From NCBI GenBank assembly GCA_011088215.1, contig JAALKD010000012.1:1-64000 (forward strand): a stretch of DNA of 64,000 nucleotides. Direction: 5' to 3'. The position numbers were made by a program, and so were the translations under genes. The DNA comes from Sphingomonadales bacterium. Its GTDB lineage: Bacteria > Pseudomonadota > Alphaproteobacteria > Sphingomonadales > Kordiimonadaceae. The notes beneath the pieces were generated by a model that saw only the letters and a program-made list of their open reading frames with translations, had not been told where the DNA came from and ran no database searches. Numbering within the stretch: the stretch's first letter is position 1; each line of letters begins with the position of its first letter. Below are positions 61,653 to 64,000 of this stretch, in pieces.

Positions 61653-63002
61653 CTAAAGCCCGGGATTATCTGCCAACAAAGCGATGGTGCCGTCAGGCTC
61701 AAACGCCTGATTTGGTACGATAACAACAGCTTTTGCGCTCCATTCCAAACTATCAAAACCGTTGCACGATGGACAAAGCGGCGACCATCCCCTGGGCCGG
61801 TGTCCGCAATCATTGCAGTGCCAATGTGCACCGTCGCTTGCGTGGGCAAGCGCTGTTTCGATAGGGTCCGGATTTTCCTTCAGCACATGTGCCAGCGCCA
61901 ATCGATACTGCCATGCTGCCCTGGAAGGTGCTTCTTTAAGCAATCCCTCCAACAGTGGCTTAACAGCATCATACTCTCCGGCGTCCATCATGGCATCGAC
62001 AAGTAACAATTTCGATTCCGGGTGGTCAGATGAGGGCTTTACCAATGCCCGAACGCGCTTCAACCAGTCGGTTGCGCTTTCCTGAGCGTCTAGTTCCTTG
62101 AAGGCGGCCGCGAGCTTGGGGTGCGGTTCTCTCGCCCAAGCATCTGATATTATCTTGCTGGCGCGCCCATCGTTATTGTCACCCTTTTCAAGCTGCGCCA
62201 GCGCGACTATTGCCGGGGTAAACTCAGGCCTCAGGCTAATCGCCTTCTTCAGGGTTTTGCGTGCCTGCGCCTTGTCACCCTTCAGTTTCAGCTCAGTTGC
62301 TTCAGCGTGTGCGATGGCACCGCGGTGTCGAGTGATCTGATCTTTCTCCAGCAGGGTTTCTTTGGCAACCTTATCCAGTGCAGCCTCGGCTTCCCGCCAG
62401 TTTCCAGCAGAAACTTCCAGCGCAAACAGGGTTTTAAGAACCCACGGGCTTTTTCGATTTTCCTCAAACGCAACGCGTGCCAGCCGCAACGCTTCATTCT
62501 CATGGCCAGTGCGCCGCGCCTCAACTAGCAGGCCGCGCAAACCGAGCAGGCGCCCGTCCTCCGTGTCCTCCAGTTCAGAATATCGTTTTGACGCAGCTAC
62601 AAAATCTCCGCTTCTGGTGGCGGCTTCCGCCGCAATCAAATGCACCATGGGTTGCGGCGGAAGCAAAACCTCTGCGCGTTCCACCAACAAGCGCGCTTGC
62701 CTGGGGTCTCCCGCCGACAAAGCAACAAGCGACTGGTTCAACATTTTAAAACCACGCCGCTGGCGTTTGATCATCTGATTACTGCCAAAAACCGGCATGT
62801 CGCGCCTGAGCCACCCAACCAGCCACACGAGCGCGGCGGCACTTGCTGCGACCATCACAAACATCAAGGTCAGAGCGGCGAAACTGGTATCAATTTCAAA
62901 GGCCTGAAAGCTAACCGTTACTGCGCCCGGATGATCAGCGAGCCAAGCCGCACCTGCAGCCAACGCCAGCACTGCTAAGAACCAAATTGCCAGGCGAATC
63001 AA
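61653..63002 (-). CDS. HemY-like TPR membrane protein with C-terminal zinc-ribbon-like motif
   Basis: HemY_N-like start, TPR region, C-terminal WHCNDCGHRPRGWSPLCPSCNGFDSLEW. Confidence 0.85.
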   Translation of the reverse strand: MIRLAIWFLAVLALAAGAAWLADHPGAVTVSFQAFEIDTSFAALTLMFVMVAASAAALVWLVGWLRRDMPVFGSNQMIKRQRRGFKMLNQSLVALSAGDPRQARLLVERAEVLLPPQPMVHLIAAEAATRSGDFVAASKRYSELEDTEDGRLLGLRGLLVEARRTGHENEALRLARVAFEENRKSPWVLKTLFALEVSAGNWREAEAALDKVAKETLLEKDQITRHRGAIAHAEATELKLKGDKAQARKTLKKAISLRPEFTPAIVALAQLEKGDNNDGRASKIISDAWAREPHPKLAAAFKELDAQESATDWLKRVRALVKPSSDHPESKLLLVDAMMDAGEYDAVKPLLEGLLKEAPSRAAWQYRLALAHVLKENPDPIETALAHASDGAHWHCNDCGHRPRGWSPLCPSCNGFDSLEWSAKAVVIVPNQAFEPDGTIALLADNPGL

Positions 63003-64000
63003 CGGCTGCCTCCAGCCGTCGAGACTGAGATCTGCCGCAACAGCCTGTCAAAGGCAGCCAGGACATCACGGTGCGCGGTCGCATGTTGCTGCCATTCGGC
63101 GACCGCCGCTGCACCGTCGCCAGATAGGCCAGCAAGTGCATCCAGTGCGCCGTCCAAATCCCTCAGCGCCAAACGTTTTTCTGCCGACAAAAGAACAGCA
63201 TCAATACCTGTTGCATTTTCGTCGGTACGCCGCACCGTAAACAGCGACGCTAGAAAACTGCCGTCAGCTTTTTCCTGGGCTTTTTTGGCGGCATTAGCCA
63301 CGCCGTCAAAGCCACGCGTGAGACCCTCATATGTTTCGACACCCTCTCTATTTGCCAACAATACCGCCACATCTGCGCCGATCAGTTGTTGGTCAAGGGC
63401 CGGCAGCTCAGCAATATCCAACCGGATTGCGTCCAACTCCCCGCCGAGCGGTTCTCCAGAGACCGCTTGGTCCTTCAAACGGCCCAACGCCAGCAAAAGC
63501 CTACCGCGGGGCGACACATCCAGTGCACCTGCCTGCATCTGCTGCAGTGCTGCTTCTAGCAGCGCCAGTTTGGCTTTCACCTGGTTTGTTTCGGCCCGGG
63601 CCAATGCCACCGAACCGGTCAAGCCGGTGATCTCTGGGTCGCTGGACCCCGACAAAGCGGCGAGCCGAGCAAGTTCGGCGTTTATCGCCGCAAGGCGGGT
63701 TTCGATTTGCTGTACAGCCTGTGTGTCACTGCTGGTACCGGCATCTATTCGGCCTGGCTGTGCAGCAATCAAGGCCACATCATCGCTAATTTGCAGGCGC
63801 GCTGCATCAGCCTGATCAAGCCGCGACGCCTGCTGAGCAAGTATTTCCTGAAAACGGGATGCAGATACGCTCATGTCAGCCAATTGGCGTTCCAGCGAAG
63901 CCAGCGCATCGGTTGTTTGTTGGTCAGGGCTGGCACCACTCGCGCTTGACGCAAGCGGCGCCAAAATACCCAGTGATCGCAAGCCTTCCTCACCGTACGG
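62999..64000 (-). CDS. Mitofilin/COG4223-like protein, partial (5' end beyond window)
   Basis: Coiled-coil protein overlapping hemY-like start by 4 bp; reading frame open through the window edge. Confidence 0.75.
   Translation of the reverse strand, partial: PYGEEGLRSLGILAPLASSASGASPDQQTTDALASLERQLADMSVSASRFQEILAQQASRLDQADAARLQISDDVALIAAQPGRIDAGTSSDTQAVQQIETRLAAINAELARLAALSGSSDPEITGLTGSVALARAETNQVKAKLALLEAALQQMQAGALDVSPRGRLLLALGRLKDQAVSGEPLGGELDAIRLDIAELPALDQQLIGADVAVLLANREGVETYEGLTRGFDGVANAAKKAQEKADGSFLASLFTVRRTDENATGIDAVLLSAEKRLALRDLDGALDALAGLSGDGAAAVAEWQQHATAHRDVLAAFDRLLRQISVSTAGGSR

Overview
A 64 kb chromosomal window from an alphaproteobacterium (gcrA, an alphaproteobacterial SUF operon, HemY/mitofilin-like pair at the right edge). 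I see no phage, transposon, CRISPR array, rRNA or tRNA gene. Left to right: (1) a 50-nt poly-C artefact at the contig edge, then a reductive pyrimidine/hydantoin catabolism cluster (omega-aminotransferase, mmsA, beta-ureidopropionase, NCS1 transporter, Asp/Glu racemase-like protein, dihydropyrimidinase); (2) an S9 prolyl-oligopeptidase-like protein divergent from a membrane winged-helix regulator with a TolB-like propeller, and an amidase lipoprotein; (3) a DUF3604 / PpiC isomerase / HupE-UreJ trio; (4) a complete gspC-N type II secretion (T2SS) operon ending in an uncharacterised lipoprotein, next to a TonB-dependent receptor and a 957-aa lipoprotein built from two tandem ~440-aa repeats; (5) prepilin peptidase, small secreted proteins, PQQ alcohol dehydrogenase, YjiH-like protein, ABC transporter with an M1-peptidase-fused permease, hslO-argF-argD, ABC-2 permease, gcrA, cytochromes, an E1 alpha/beta pair; (6) Rrf2-sufBCDS-sufT-sufA, GST, arfB, hemY-like genes. 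The most interesting unit is the T2SS + TonB receptor + duplicated surface-lipoprotein locus. It has a strong intercistronic hairpin and PhoB-like half-sites at its head. Two regulatory signals also stand out: a near-consensus IscR type-1-like site upstream of the Rrf2/suf operon and a cluster of four GANTC sites upstream of gcrA. All assignments come from reading translated motifs; no database search was run.
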